Source: Persephonella sp964519345 (lineage in GTDB: Bacteria; Aquificota; Aquificia; Aquificales; Hydrogenothermaceae). From it: 64,000 nucleotides of DNA. Each line of letters starts with the position of its first letter. The first letter of the stretch is position 1. The position numbers were made by a program, and so were the translations under genes. The notes beneath the pieces are model-generated. The model had not been told where the DNA came from. It made no database searches and saw only the letters and a program-made list of their open reading frames with translations. The stretch lies in NCBI GenBank assembly GCA_964519345.1, contig CAZFKX010000026.1, positions 1 through 64,000 of the forward strand. Reading direction: 5' to 3'. Shown in pieces: positions 7,991 to 17,245 of this stretch.

Positions 7991-9280
7991 TATTGCAACT
8001 TTATTTCTTCCTTCCTTTTTTGCTATATAAAGAGCCTTATCAGCTGTATTTATAAGGTTTTTTACCGTTACCTCATTATTTTTTTCTCCATTTAAAACAG
8101 CTACTCCTATTGAAACTGTTATTTTATTGAAAGGGCTTATGTGTTTCATACACAGATCTTCCACCTTAGATCTTATATTTTCCGCCACGTTAACAGCATA
8201 ATCATTTGAAGCTTTTGGCAGGACTATAATAAATTCATCACCACCGTATCTTGCAACAAGGTCATAAGGTCTTTTTTTGTATTTTTTCAGTATATCAGCA
8301 ATATTACACAAACATCTGTCTCCTGCTGTATGTCCAAATGTATCATTGTATTCCTTAAAATGATCAACATCTACAATCAGGAGAGAAACTGGATACTTTT
8401 CCCTGTAAGCTCTTTTTAGTTCTTTTTCAATTTCTTTCTGGAAAAATCTTCTATTGGCAACTCTCGTAAGTTCATCAGTTATTGTCATCTCATAAAGCTT
8501 TTTATTAAGATACTCCGTTTTTTTCTTATCAATAAAAATCAAAAAAGACTGGAGAAAGTTTTTTCTAAAAAAATACTCAAGCATATATCCTGCAAATATT
8601 CCCATAACATTGGCAGAAACAAGGAAAAAACTGTTATTTATCAGGATAAATTTCTCTGTTTTTATATAGGTTATATCTGCCACTATATACGCCACTACTA
8701 CAAAAATAGAAGGTATGAGAGCATAGAGAAGTCTTATAGATGAGAAAGTATATGCGAAAAAAACAACAAGAAGAAGTCCTGCATAGTATATATGTGCTTT
8801 TTCCTCATAGAAATCTATAAGTATTATCATCAGAAGAATACCTGTTCCACCTATAAATATGATAAGGGATATAAAAAACTCAAGAAGTGTTTTATTTCTT
8901 GATACATATGAGTATAATAATGCTGAGATACCTATTGAAACAACAAAAAATCTTATAATCCACAGATCATACATTACTTGCGGAAAAAGAAGATAATCAA
9001 GAACAGCAAAAACTGTATAAAGAAAAATGCCAAAAACCAGTGCGAGTCTTATCTGATTTATCTTTATTTTTAAAAAATAATCCTTAAATATTCCTTCTAT
9101 CTTTCCTGAAAAATAAAGAAATGGAAGATTTCTAAACTCTCTTTCAATCTCTTCCCTGGAAATATCTTTTATAGACTCATTGTTTTCCGTAAAGAAAAGA
9201 TCTTCATTCCCCCTCTGGCCCAAAAACTCATTTATACATTCTTTACTTTTTTTAAAAAACATAGTATTTTCCTTAGTCAA
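7979..9280 (-). CDS. Membrane diguanylate cyclase (GGDEF)
   Basis: About six to seven hydrophobic segments occupy residues 75-240, followed by a C-terminal GGDEF domain with an intact YGGDEF active site near residue 345. RPYD lies just upstream and fits the RxxD inhibitory site for c-di-GMP feedback. No EAL, PAS or response-regulator domain is seen. It should therefore make c-di-GMP in response to a signal sensed by the membrane part. A single gene, divergent from the RNase Z-like gene. Confidence 0.92.
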   Translation of the reverse strand: MTKENTMFFKKSKECINEFLGQRGNEDLFFTENNESIKDISREEIEREFRNLPFLYFSGKIEGIFKDYFLKIKINQIRLALVFGIFLYTVFAVLDYLLFPQVMYDLWIIRFFVVSIGISALLYSYVSRNKTLLEFFISLIIFIGGTGILLMIILIDFYEEKAHIYYAGLLLVVFFAYTFSSIRLLYALIPSIFVVVAYIVADITYIKTEKFILINNSFFLVSANVMGIFAGYMLEYFFRKNFLQSFLIFIDKKKTEYLNKKLYEMTITDELTRVANRRFFQKEIEKELKRAYREKYPVSLLIVDVDHFKEYNDTFGHTAGDRCLCNIADILKKYKKRPYDLVARYGGDEFIIVLPKASNDYAVNVAENIRSKVEDLCMKHISPFNKITVSIGVAVLNGEKNNEVTVKNLINTADKALYIAKKEGRNKVAILNV

Positions 9281-9334
9281 ATATTAGGTGTATTTAAATA
9301 TAAAAATAATATCAATTTCTAACAAGGAATAATT

Positions 9335-10318
9335 ATGGCAAAACCAAGAATTAAACATTATCTGATAAATGAAAAAAGCGACGATCCAGGGATAGTTATT
9401 GAAATTGAAAGCTTAGGAGAGTATATCCTTTTTGATATTGGAAATATAAGAAGACTTGACAGACATCTTTTAAGGAAGATAACAAAAGTGTTTGTAACAC
9501 ATACACATATGGATCATTTTATAGGTTTTGATCATCTATTGAGAAATAAACTTGGCAAGCCTCATACAGTTGATATTTTTGGGATAAATCCTCTATCAGA
9601 AAATTTATATCACAAACTACAGGGGTACACTTGGAACCTTGTTGAGTATGAACCCCAGCTGATATTCAAACTAAAACAGTGGAATAATGGAATGTTTGAA
9701 TACTACAGCTTTGATATAAAGAAAAAATTCGCAAAAGACTTTATAAGGGAAGAGAGCACTGATTCTGATATTATTTATGAGAATGATAATTACAGAGTTA
9801 GATTTAAGGTTTTAGATCATAAAATAAATGTTCTTGGATATTCATTTGAGTACAAGGAAAAGCTGTACTTAAAAAAAGAAAAGATCAGGAATCTTCCCCT
9901 AAAAGGAAAGGAGATAGGTATTTTTAAAAGATTTCTCGAAAACAGTAATAATTCAGGAAAAAAATTCAAAATAGATGATAAAGAGTACAGCTATGAGTAT
10001 CTTAAGGAAGAGTTCAGCTACACTTTACCTGGTTATAAGATCTCATACATAACCGATGTCATATACTCTGAGAAAAATAAGGAAAAGATAGTTCAGCTTG
10101 TAAAAAATTCTGACGTTTTGTACTGTGAGGCGGTTTTTTTACCACAGGATAAACCACAGGCATCTAAGGTTTTTCACCTTACAGCTGATCAGACAGGAAT
10201 GATAGCAAAAGAATCTAATGTTAAAAAGCTTGTAATCTTTCATTTTTCAAGAAGATATGGAAAAAACAGCTATAGAATATTAGAAGAGGTAAGGAAAATT
10301 TTTCCAGAAACTTACTGA
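9335..10318 (+). CDS. RNase Z-like metallo-beta-lactamase fold hydrolase
   Basis: The MBL zinc motif THTHMDH (about residues 55-61) is followed by RNase Z-like C-terminal blocks: SYITDV, YCEAVF, HLTADQTGMIA and FHFSRRYG. This set matches tRNase Z, which removes 3' trailers from pre-tRNAs. The first motif reads HTHMDH rather than the usual HxHGDH, so a specialised paralogue is possible. It has no signal peptide. The 3' end overlaps the convergent cas6 gene by 7 bases. Tested function is not implied; the assignment rests on motifs. Confidence 0.8.
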   Translation: MAKPRIKHYLINEKSDDPGIVIEIESLGEYILFDIGNIRRLDRHLLRKITKVFVTHTHMDHFIGFDHLLRNKLGKPHTVDIFGINPLSENLYHKLQGYTWNLVEYEPQLIFKLKQWNNGMFEYYSFDIKKKFAKDFIREESTDSDIIYENDNYRVRFKVLDHKINVLGYSFEYKEKLYLKKEKIRNLPLKGKEIGIFKRFLENSNNSGKKFKIDDKEYSYEYLKEEFSYTLPGYKISYITDVIYSEKNKEKIVQLVKNSDVLYCEAVFLPQDKPQASKVFHLTADQTGMIAKESNVKKLVIFHFSRRYGKNSYRILEEVRKIFPETY

Positions 10319-11112
10319 GTTACAAGCTCAATCATACCAAATCCCTGACCAGTCCTGTTTCCTATACCTATTTTATGAAGTATATTTAGATCTGAAGGAT
10401 CACCTGAAAGCCTGAATACACCCGAATTTCCGGTAAGATACATAACAGGCTTGCCCGTTTTATCTCTGAAATCTTTCAATGTATGTTTCACAACCTGTTT
10501 TCTCATCTCAATAGGTTCAAATCTTAATGGTCTTGATAATCCTGATCCTTTTATATGTTTTGCCTTGAGTATTCTATCTGCTATCTCATTAAGACATTCT
10601 TCAAACTCAGACTGATTGAATAAGACAGGTTTGTCTTCTCTATCCTCTATTATCATTGGAGAGTTTGTCTTAAAAACAACTGAAGAATCCTTAATTATTT
10701 TGTCTGGAAATACTGTGATACTCTTTACTTTCCATATTATCTTTTTTCCGTTGACAAGCATACTGTCGTTCCAACTAAAATCAAAAAGCCTAAGTCTTTT
10801 AATACCTCTATAAAGGCTGTTAATAAATCCTCTATCCAAGGAACTTATGTATATAGTCAGACATTTTTCCTTAAGGGAAAATACTATATCTTCAACGCTA
10901 AAATTATCATCAATCTTAATTAATGTTTTATTTGCTTCTCTATTTTTAGGTAAAACAAGATTAAAAGTAAAAGGTTTTGTTATTTTGTTCTGATAGAGAA
11001 AGTCTTTATAATTACCGTTTGATTTTTTTAGAGCCTCTTTTATAAAAGATACAACACGATGTCTGTATATTATAGGAACACACTCAGTCTCTATCTGAAT
11101 TTTCAACCTCAT
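10312..11112 (-). CDS. cas6: CRISPR-associated endoribonuclease Cas6, orphan
   Basis: The N-terminal block PIIYRHRVVSFIKEAL and the C-terminal glycine-rich loop GIGNRTGQGFGMIEL (about residues 249-263) are diagnostic of Cas6. Length (266) is normal, and the frame is intact. Cas6 cleaves the pre-crRNA repeat hairpins of type I and III CRISPR systems. Here it stands alone: no other cas gene and no repeat-spacer array is visible anywhere in the window, so it must serve arrays elsewhere or be a remnant. His17 near the N-terminus is a possible catalytic residue. Confidence 0.88.
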   Translation of the reverse strand: MRLKIQIETECVPIIYRHRVVSFIKEALKKSNGNYKDFLYQNKITKPFTFNLVLPKNREANKTLIKIDDNFSVEDIVFSLKEKCLTIYISSLDRGFINSLYRGIKRLRLFDFSWNDSMLVNGKKIIWKVKSITVFPDKIIKDSSVVFKTNSPMIIEDREDKPVLFNQSEFEECLNEIADRILKAKHIKGSGLSRPLRFEPIEMRKQVVKHTLKDFRDKTGKPVMYLTGNSGVFRLSGDPSDLNILHKIGIGNRTGQGFGMIELVTQ

Positions 11113-11307
11113 ACATTTTCCCCCAGAGTTGCATAAGAGATCTATTACTATTATAAATCAAAAATTATTATTAAGAAAAAATTATTTTTATAAAATCCAC
11201 AAATTCATATTTATATTCTGCGAAAAACCTATCAGAATACATTCCTCTAAAGAAAACTGAACAGCCACCAAATAAACTGGCTTAAAAGAGTACTATGGGT
11301 AAGAATA

Positions 11308-12711
11308 TCACAGTCCCATTTTGCCTGGATTTATTAGACCTTCAGGATCAAAAACAGATTTAATGCCTCTCATTATTTCTACCTCTTTAGGTTTAAACAT
11401 TTTTTTCATAAAAGAAGCTTTTGTTATACCTACCCCATGTTCTCCTGTTATAGAGCCCCCGTATCTAATGGCAAGATCAAAAACTTCTTCAACAGCCTTT
11501 TCAGTTCTTTTTAGTTCGTCTGGATCAAGACCGCTAATCATAAAGTTTGCATGAACGTTTCCATCCCCTATATGTCCGAAATTTACCATTTTCAGATCAT
11601 ACCTCTTTCCGATTTCCCTCAGTTGTGGAAGTGCTTCAGGAAGATAACTTCGAGGGAAAACTATATCTTCATTTATCTTTACCCTTCCCAATTTTGATAC
11701 CGCAGGAGACAATGATCTTCTTGCTGTCCATAGATCTTCAGCTTCCTTATCTGTTTTTGCTATCTCAACAGATGCACCATTCAGCTGACATATTCTTGCC
11801 ACTTCTGTTATTTCTTCCTCTAAAGCTTTAGGATGACCGTCAACCTCAATAAGTAAAAGAACTTCTGCATCTCTCGGCAATCCAAAATGACCAAAATCCT
11901 CAACAGCATTGATGGCAAGCTTATCCATAAACTCAAGTGCTGAAGGAGATATACCAGCCTTAAAAATATCCTTTACAGTTTTTCCTACGGAAGCTATATC
12001 TGAGAATACCGCTTTAACGGTTTTTGACGCTTTTGGTTTAGGTATAAGTTTTAATGTTATTTCTGTAAAAAAACCTAAGGTTCCCTCGCTACCAATAAGA
12101 ACTCTCGTTATATCATAACCAGCAACATCCTTAAGTGTAGGTCTTCCTGTATGTATAATCTCGCCGTTATATATGACCGTATTCAGTTCCATAACATACT
12201 CTCTTGTTACTCCATACTTAACACATCTTGGTCCTCCTGCATTCTCAGCAACATTACCCCCGATTGTACAGAATTTATAGCTTGCTGGATCTGGAGGATA
12301 AAAAAGACCTCTCTTTTTAACCTCTTTTTGTAATCTGTAAGTAACAACTCCGGGCTGAACCCTTGCTACAGCATTTTCTTCATCTATCTCAAGTATTCTG
12401 TCCATTTTTTCAAAAGAGATAAGAACACCACCTTTAACAGGAAGTGCACCACCTGTATAACCTGAGCCCGCTCCTCTTGGTGTAACAGGTATTCCTTCCT
12501 GATAACAGATACTTACAACCTTTCTGACTTCTTCTTCCGTTTCAGGTATAACAACTACTGATGGAAGCATTTTTATCCTTGTTGCATCATAAGAGTAAAG
12601 AAGCCTATCCATATCATCATCAAGAACCTTATCAACTCCTATTTCCTTTCTAAGAATATTTTTTATATTTTCCGGAACATCTACAGTTTCCTTTTGTTCG
12701 ATCTCAAACAT
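11308..12711 (-). CDS. FAD-linked oxidase, GlcD/D-lactate dehydrogenase type
   Basis: The VAO-family FAD-binding motifs are clear: TPRGAGSGYTGGALP, then GGNVAENAGGPRCVKYG. The C-terminal catalytic domain has the metal/substrate motif GHIGDGNVH and GEHGVGITK. These fit GlcD of glycolate oxidase and D-lactate dehydrogenases. No glcE or glcF iron-sulfur partner is adjacent, so either glycolate, D-lactate or another 2-hydroxyacid could be the substrate. The 195-base gap on its 3' side shows no convincing gene. Confidence 0.87.
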   Translation of the reverse strand: MFEIEQKETVDVPENIKNILRKEIGVDKVLDDDMDRLLYSYDATRIKMLPSVVVIPETEEEVRKVVSICYQEGIPVTPRGAGSGYTGGALPVKGGVLISFEKMDRILEIDEENAVARVQPGVVTYRLQKEVKKRGLFYPPDPASYKFCTIGGNVAENAGGPRCVKYGVTREYVMELNTVIYNGEIIHTGRPTLKDVAGYDITRVLIGSEGTLGFFTEITLKLIPKPKASKTVKAVFSDIASVGKTVKDIFKAGISPSALEFMDKLAINAVEDFGHFGLPRDAEVLLLIEVDGHPKALEEEITEVARICQLNGASVEIAKTDKEAEDLWTARRSLSPAVSKLGRVKINEDIVFPRSYLPEALPQLREIGKRYDLKMVNFGHIGDGNVHANFMISGLDPDELKRTEKAVEEVFDLAIRYGGSITGEHGVGITKASFMKKMFKPKEVEIMRGIKSVFDPEGLINPGKMGL

Positions 12712-12892
12712 AACCTACTCCTTAGCTTTTTATTTTTAAGATTTTAGCATACCTTCTAATCTTAAATTTTTTAAATGATATAACTCACAGGAACAATAAT
12801 CCAATATCTATATATTCTAAATTTATGATATAAATTATAAAAATAATCTAATACTATTGATAAATTAAAGAATAAAAAATGGAGGATTTATC

Positions 12893-13243
12893 TTGTTTCT
12901 GGATAGAGATACTTACAAAAAGATTCATATCTCTGTAAATGAGCTAAAGGAAAAGATTGATAGTGGTGAAGATTTTATACTTTTAGATGTTAGAGAGCCT
13001 CAGGAGTACGAGTTTTCAAGGATAAGGGAAAAAGAAGCTATGCTTATCCCTCTTATGAAACTTCCAACAGTTTTAGACAAACTTCCAAAGGATAAACCCA
13101 TATATATAATTTGCAGAAGCGGAAATAGAAGTCTTCAGGCAACATTGTGGTTAATGGAAAAAGGTTTTAAGAATGTAAAGAATGTTGAAGGTGGTATATT
13201 GGCATGGTCTGAATTTATAGATCCAACTGTGCCTCAGTACTAA
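12893..13243 (+). CDS. Single-domain rhodanese-like sulfurtransferase
   Basis: The start is TTG at 12893, preceded by GGAGG at 12881-12885. The protein (116 residues) has the rhodanese signatures LLDVREPQEYEFSRI and an active-site loop ICRSGNRS with the catalytic cysteine, then VEGGILAW. Such proteins move sulfane sulfur to thiophilic acceptors, useful in a sulfur-oxidising lifestyle. It is monocistronic with a strong terminator 29 bases after the stop. Confidence 0.92.
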   Translation: MFLDRDTYKKIHISVNELKEKIDSGEDFILLDVREPQEYEFSRIREKEAMLIPLMKLPTVLDKLPKDKPIYIICRSGNRSLQATLWLMEKGFKNVKNVEGGILAWSEFIDPTVPQY

Positions 13244-13271
13244 CCCCTTCCCCCTCTCTCCCGTCCCTTCT

Positions 13272-13292
13272 GCCCCGAAAGGGGCTTTTTTT
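13272..13292 (+). terminator. Intrinsic terminator after the rhodanese gene
   Basis: The perfect stem GCCCC/GGGGC with a GAAA tetraloop is followed by seven T. It sits between the rhodanese gene and the convergent nadA, whose stop codon it touches. The T-run serves the plus strand only. Confidence 0.88.
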
Positions 13293-14232
13293 AAACTATT
13301 TCAAGCATACGATCAAGCGGTTTTTTTGCTTTTTCAATAATATCATCTGGAAGAATAATCTCATTAGTCTCTTTTTCTAAAACATCAGCAATTTTTTCAA
13401 GGGTGTTCTTTTTCATATCACAGCAGTGTATCGTTCCACAGTAGTCTGCATTTACTGGAAATATATAGTTCTTATCTGGATTTAATTTTTCAAGCCAGTG
13501 TTTTAAGCCTATCTCAGTACCTATTATTACATTTTTTGAGTCACATTTAGTTGCAAACTCTATTATCTGTGATGTACTTCCAACAAAATCAGCTATCTTT
13601 ACAGTATCTGTATTACACTCAGGGTGAACAGCTATCTTTGCATCTGGATATCTTTCCTTCAATGAAAGGAGTTGATCAGGAGTTAAGTTAAAATGTGGTG
13701 GGCAAAAACCTTTCCAGAGTATAAATTCCTTTTCTGGAACCTGTCTTGCGATATAACTTCCAAGAAATTGATCAGGTACGAATATTATCTTTTTTGCATC
13801 CAGAGTTCTAACAACTTTAACAGCATTCCTTGATGTTACTATAACATCTGAAACGGTTTTAACATCAGCATTGGTATTTATATACGATACAACCACAGCA
13901 TCAGGATGTTCTTTCTTAATATTTAAAACACCCTCAACGGTCACCATATCTGCCATCGGACATCCACTTTCAGGGTTAGGGTGTAAAACCTTTTTTGTCG
14001 GATTGAGTATCTTTGCAGTTTCAGCCATAAATCTAACACCTGAAAAAACTATTATATCTGCATCTGTTTCCTGGGCTCTTTTTGCAAGTTCAAGGGAGTC
14101 TCCAACATAGTCTGCTATATCCTGTATCTCACCTCTTTGATAAAAATGTGCCAGCAAAACTGCATTTTTCTTTTTTCTTAAATAATTTATTCTTTCAATT
14201 AAAGCCTGTTTGTTCTCTACAACGGTAGTCAA
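13291..14232 (-). CDS. nadA: Quinolinate synthase
   Basis: The NadA family hallmarks are present: LLAHFYQRGEIQDIADYVGDS, FMAETAKILNP, PESGCPMADM, VHPECN, and three cysteine sites in ESGCPMA, GFCPPH and YCGTIHCC that fit its [4Fe-4S] cluster. It condenses iminoaspartate with dihydroxyacetone phosphate in de novo NAD synthesis. The start is TTG at 14232, with AAGGAGG seven bases upstream. It has its own promoter and a perfect palindrome in the leader, so it is probably regulated apart from the ruvB operon just upstream. No nadB or nadC neighbour. Confidence 0.95.
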   Translation of the reverse strand: MTTVVENKQALIERINYLRKKKNAVLLAHFYQRGEIQDIADYVGDSLELAKRAQETDADIIVFSGVRFMAETAKILNPTKKVLHPNPESGCPMADMVTVEGVLNIKKEHPDAVVVSYINTNADVKTVSDVIVTSRNAVKVVRTLDAKKIIFVPDQFLGSYIARQVPEKEFILWKGFCPPHFNLTPDQLLSLKERYPDAKIAVHPECNTDTVKIADFVGSTSQIIEFATKCDSKNVIIGTEIGLKHWLEKLNPDKNYIFPVNADYCGTIHCCDMKKNTLEKIADVLEKETNEIILPDDIIEKAKKPLDRMLEIV

Positions 14233-14246
14233 TGTTTAACCTCCTT

Positions 14247-14271
14247 AAAAATAAAACACCGTTTTATTTTT
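14247..14271 (-). promoter_or_regulatory. Perfect 11-bp inverted repeat in the nadA leader
   Basis: AAAAATAAAAC (14247-14257) is the exact reverse complement of 14261-14271, with a three-base centre. It begins a few bases after the predicted transcription start and ends directly against the Shine-Dalgarno (14240-14246). That position suits a repressor operator or an RNA hairpin controlling access to the ribosome site. No known NAD-regulator site is recognised. Confidence 0.6.
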
Positions 14272-14280
14272 GGTTTACTT

Positions 14281-14309
14281 AATATATATAATATCTTTAA
14301 TATTTTCAA
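14281..14309 (-). promoter_or_regulatory. nadA promoter
   Basis: On the minus strand TTGAAA (14309-14304) and TATATT (14286-14281) are separated by 17 bases. Each box differs from the sigma-70 consensus at one position. The -35 box overlaps the ruvB stop codon. The predicted start of transcription, near 14274, lies just before the palindrome. Confidence 0.6.
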
Positions 14310-15265
14310 ATCTTTTTGAATATCTTTAATGCCTTTTCTGTAGGTTTTCTTCCCTTTGGCGTTCTTTCTATAAATCCAGATCTCAAAAGAAATGGTTCAA
14401 TAATTTCCTCTATCGTATATCTATCCTCTGAAAGAGCTGATGAGAGGGTATTAAGACCTACAGGTTTCCCATTGAACTTTTCTATTATTATCTGAAGGTA
14501 TTTCCTGTCTCTTCCATCCAAACCAAAACTATCTATCCCTAAAAAATCAAGCGCCTCCCTTGAAGTCTCCTCATCTATAATTCCATCTTTTTTCACTACT
14601 GCAAAATCATAAACCCTTTTTAAGTATCTATTGGCTATTCTTGGCGTTCCTCTGGATCTTTTAGCTATCTCTTCCGCCCCCTTTTTTGTTATTTTTATAC
14701 CTAATATTTGTGCAGATCTCAGTACAATCTGTGTTAAAGAATTCACACTATAGTAGTCAATATGTAATATTATCCCGAACCTTGATATAAGGGGGGATGT
14801 CAACATACCAGATCTTGTTGTAGCACCTATAAGTGTAAAAGGAGGTATTTCTATTCTTACAGATCTTGAACTGCTTCCTTTTCCAATAATTATATCTATA
14901 CAGTAATCCTCCATAGCAGGATAAAGAGCTTCTTCCACTGAAGGATTTAACCGATGAATCTCATCTATGAAAAGAATATCACCTTCGCTAAGTGATGAAA
15001 GTATTCCAGCTATGTCTCCTTTTTTTTCAAGAACAGGACCTGACGTAAAAATAATATTTTTTCCAAGCTCTTTTGCTATTACCTGTGCAAGCGATGTTTT
15101 ACCAAGCCCTGGAGGACCACCTATTAGAATGTGATCAAGTGTTTTTCCCGTTTTTTTTGATGCGTCAATAAACACTCTTATCTGCTTTTTTAGATCTTCC
15201 TGCCCTATATATTCCTCAATACTTTTAGGTCTAAGACCTATATCAAAACCTTCTTCCTTTAACAT
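14306..15265 (-). CDS. ruvB: Holliday junction branch migration helicase RuvB
   Basis: This AAA+ motor has Walker A GGPPGLGKTSLA (about residues 49-60), Walker B ILFIDEIHRL, sensor 1 IGATTRSGML and the RuvB C-terminal winged helix with RGTPRIANRYLKR. It drives branch migration with RuvA. At 319 residues it is of normal length. It is the last gene of the packed minus-strand operon rsmD-coaD-lptE-holA-ruvB and overlaps holA by one base. Confidence 0.97.
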   Translation of the reverse strand: MLKEEGFDIGLRPKSIEEYIGQEDLKKQIRVFIDASKKTGKTLDHILIGGPPGLGKTSLAQVIAKELGKNIIFTSGPVLEKKGDIAGILSSLSEGDILFIDEIHRLNPSVEEALYPAMEDYCIDIIIGKGSSSRSVRIEIPPFTLIGATTRSGMLTSPLISRFGIILHIDYYSVNSLTQIVLRSAQILGIKITKKGAEEIAKRSRGTPRIANRYLKRVYDFAVVKKDGIIDEETSREALDFLGIDSFGLDGRDRKYLQIIIEKFNGKPVGLNTLSSALSEDRYTIEEIIEPFLLRSGFIERTPKGRKPTEKALKIFKKI

Positions 15266-16263
15266 TATCCATTCACCATTTTTAATACATATTCTATTGA
15301 GCTTTCATATATATCTCTGTAATTTATCTTCTGATTAATCTCAAGATTATAAAGTTCTTTAATCATACGAATCATATCTTCCTTAGTTAGAACAGATGAT
15401 ATTTTCTGGAATATCCCCTTCTGTGCTGGATGTTTTATGCCAAGCTGTGAAAATACAGAATCCAAAGATCTACCTTCATCAAGAAGAGATCTAAATATTA
15501 GCAGTTTGTTAAGTTGATTTAGTATAAAAGACTGTACCTCAAAAGGATGATGTGTTGTCTCAATTAGATTTATAAATATCTCCACAGCTTTAGGATCTTT
15601 TGTAAAAAATCTATTCAGAAAAACAAATATATTTTCTTCTATCTTTGGTATAACAACTTTATCTATATCCTCTTCAGTTATAACATCTTTATCTGAAACG
15701 TAAATAAGGAGTTTTTCTATTTCTTGCTTTGCGTACATAAGATCATTTTTAAATTTTGATGTTAGGTATAGAACCGTTTTATCATCTATATTTTTCCCAT
15801 TTCCCTCTATTTTTTTCTTTATAGAAAGAACAAAAGCTTTTGGTGTTAAAGTAGGGGAAACGATTATATTTGCTATCTCTTTAATGCTTTTAAAAGGTTC
15901 TTTTAATGGGAATTTATCTTTCTGATATATTATGAAAAATCTGTCTGGACTGTTTATTCTTCTAAGAATATCAAGAAATCTATTAGTATCGTCTTTTTTT
16001 AAACCTTTCAAAAAACTTTCAAAATCCCATAGAACAGCTACATTTCCTTCCGAGAAAAGAGATGAACTTGAAAAAACCTCTTCTATCTCCCTAATAGAAG
16101 TTTCATCACCCCAGAAAATATGAACATTATCTCCTTTTAAGGATTTAATTTTCTCAACGAGCTGTTTTTTTAATAAATCTTCTTTCCCATATACAAAATT
16201 AACAGGTAAAAGATCTTCAAAGCTGAAATTTTTAATAAGCTGTATTATATTTATCTCTGCCAT
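15265..16263 (-). CDS. holA: DNA polymerase III subunit delta
   Basis: The 332-residue protein has the HolA layout: an N-terminal block PVNFVYGKEDLLKKQLVEKI, then FFIIYQKDKFP, a central ISR with KFKNDLMYAKQEIEKL and a helical C-terminal collar domain. Delta opens the sliding clamp as part of the clamp loader. HolA is poorly conserved and has no intact P-loop, as seen here. It sits between lptE and ruvB with one-base overlaps on both sides, so expression is coupled. Confidence 0.87.
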   Translation of the reverse strand: MAEINIIQLIKNFSFEDLLPVNFVYGKEDLLKKQLVEKIKSLKGDNVHIFWGDETSIREIEEVFSSSSLFSEGNVAVLWDFESFLKGLKKDDTNRFLDILRRINSPDRFFIIYQKDKFPLKEPFKSIKEIANIIVSPTLTPKAFVLSIKKKIEGNGKNIDDKTVLYLTSKFKNDLMYAKQEIEKLLIYVSDKDVITEEDIDKVVIPKIEENIFVFLNRFFTKDPKAVEIFINLIETTHHPFEVQSFILNQLNKLLIFRSLLDEGRSLDSVFSQLGIKHPAQKGIFQKISSVLTKEDMIRMIKELYNLEINQKINYRDIYESSIEYVLKMVNG

Positions 16264-16763
16264 TACTCAAGCTCTGTTAATATTGAAAATATCCTCGCTT
16301 CAACAAGCCTTGCCAGTTCTTCTATGGCATATCTTCTCTCAATATCAGCCCTTAAACCAGAGCCTACATACTGAACAGTTTCCCATATCTCCCTTGATAA
16401 GATAACATTTTTTTCCTTATCTTCAACTGTAAATTCCATAATACCGCTTACCTTATAAATGTAAGCTCTCTGAGATATTGAATAACCTATTGGCTTAACA
16501 TCAAGTCTTTTCACTGTAAGATACACATATCTGTCTGTCCATTTTGAGCACTCAAGTCTATAACCTGCTGAAAGAACAGCCTGACTTACATATCTGTAAA
16601 ATATATCAACTGCTGTTGCTTCAGGTATGTTTATATCTATACTTCTAACACAGAATATATCCTGAAGCTTACCCTCAGCTTTTTTTTCCGTGAAATCTGT
16701 AGCTCTGTATCCACATGAGTTAATAAGCAAAATCAAAATTAAGATAAACCATCTCATTTTCAC
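16263..16763 (-). CDS. lptE: LptE-like outer membrane lipoprotein
   Basis: The signal peptide ends in a lipobox (INS-C) at cysteine 17, followed by GYR, the usual start of mature LptE. The 166-residue length, basic-free core and position upstream of holA match the classic lptE-holA pair. LptE plugs the LptD barrel and helps insert lipopolysaccharide in the outer leaflet. lptD is not nearby. It overlaps coaD and holA by 4 bases and 1 base. Confidence 0.8.
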   Translation of the reverse strand: MKMRWFILILILLINSCGYRATDFTEKKAEGKLQDIFCVRSIDINIPEATAVDIFYRYVSQAVLSAGYRLECSKWTDRYVYLTVKRLDVKPIGYSISQRAYIYKVSGIMEFTVEDKEKNVILSREIWETVQYVGSGLRADIERRYAIEELARLVEARIFSILTELE

Positions 16764-17245
16764 ACCTTAAATTTCTCCCTAAGTTTCTTTTCAACATAAG
16801 GGTGAACCATCCTTGACAGATCTCCATGATGAAGCGCAACATCCTTTACAATAGAAGAGCTTATATGTATCAACTCCTGAGAAGGCATAAGAAAAAATGT
16901 TTCAACCTTATCAAGATTATAATTAGTCATTGCTATCTGAAGTTCATACTCAAAATCGGTAAACAGTCTCACTCCTCTCACAATAATTTTTGTATTGTAC
17001 TTTTTCATAAAATTTATCAAAAGACCTTCAAATGATTCAACCATAACTCTGTCAGAAAACTCTTTAATAGATTCTCTAAACATATCAACCCTTTCCTCTA
17101 TACTAAACAAAGGTTTCTTTTTAGGATTTTCAGCTATTGCAACTATAACATTCTCGAAAACATTTAGAGCCCTTTTTACAATATCTATATGTCCATAATG
17201 GACAGGATCAAATGTTCCAGGATAAACACAAACCTTAGTTATCAT
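16760..17245 (-). CDS. coaD: Phosphopantetheine adenylyltransferase
   Basis: The nucleotidyltransferase motif YPGTFDPVHYGHIDI opens the protein, and ISSSIVKDVALHHGD closes the active site, as in CoaD. It transfers AMP to 4'-phosphopantetheine in coenzyme A synthesis. At 161 residues it has the normal length. Its start overlaps the rsmD stop by four bases, a pairing (rsmD-coaD) widely conserved in bacteria. Confidence 0.97.
   Translation of the reverse strand: MITKVCVYPGTFDPVHYGHIDIVKRALNVFENVIVAIAENPKKKPLFSIEERVDMFRESIKEFSDRVMVESFEGLLINFMKKYNTKIIVRGVRLFTDFEYELQIAMTNYNLDKVETFFLMPSQELIHISSSIVKDVALHHGDLSRMVHPYVEKKLREKFKV

Noticed and set aside
11113..11307. A 35-codon open stretch on the minus strand in the gap between the GlcD-like gene and cas6
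   Set aside because: It contains only a 23-codon frame after an ATG with a ribosome site too close to it, and no recognisable domain; nothing else is seen in the gap.
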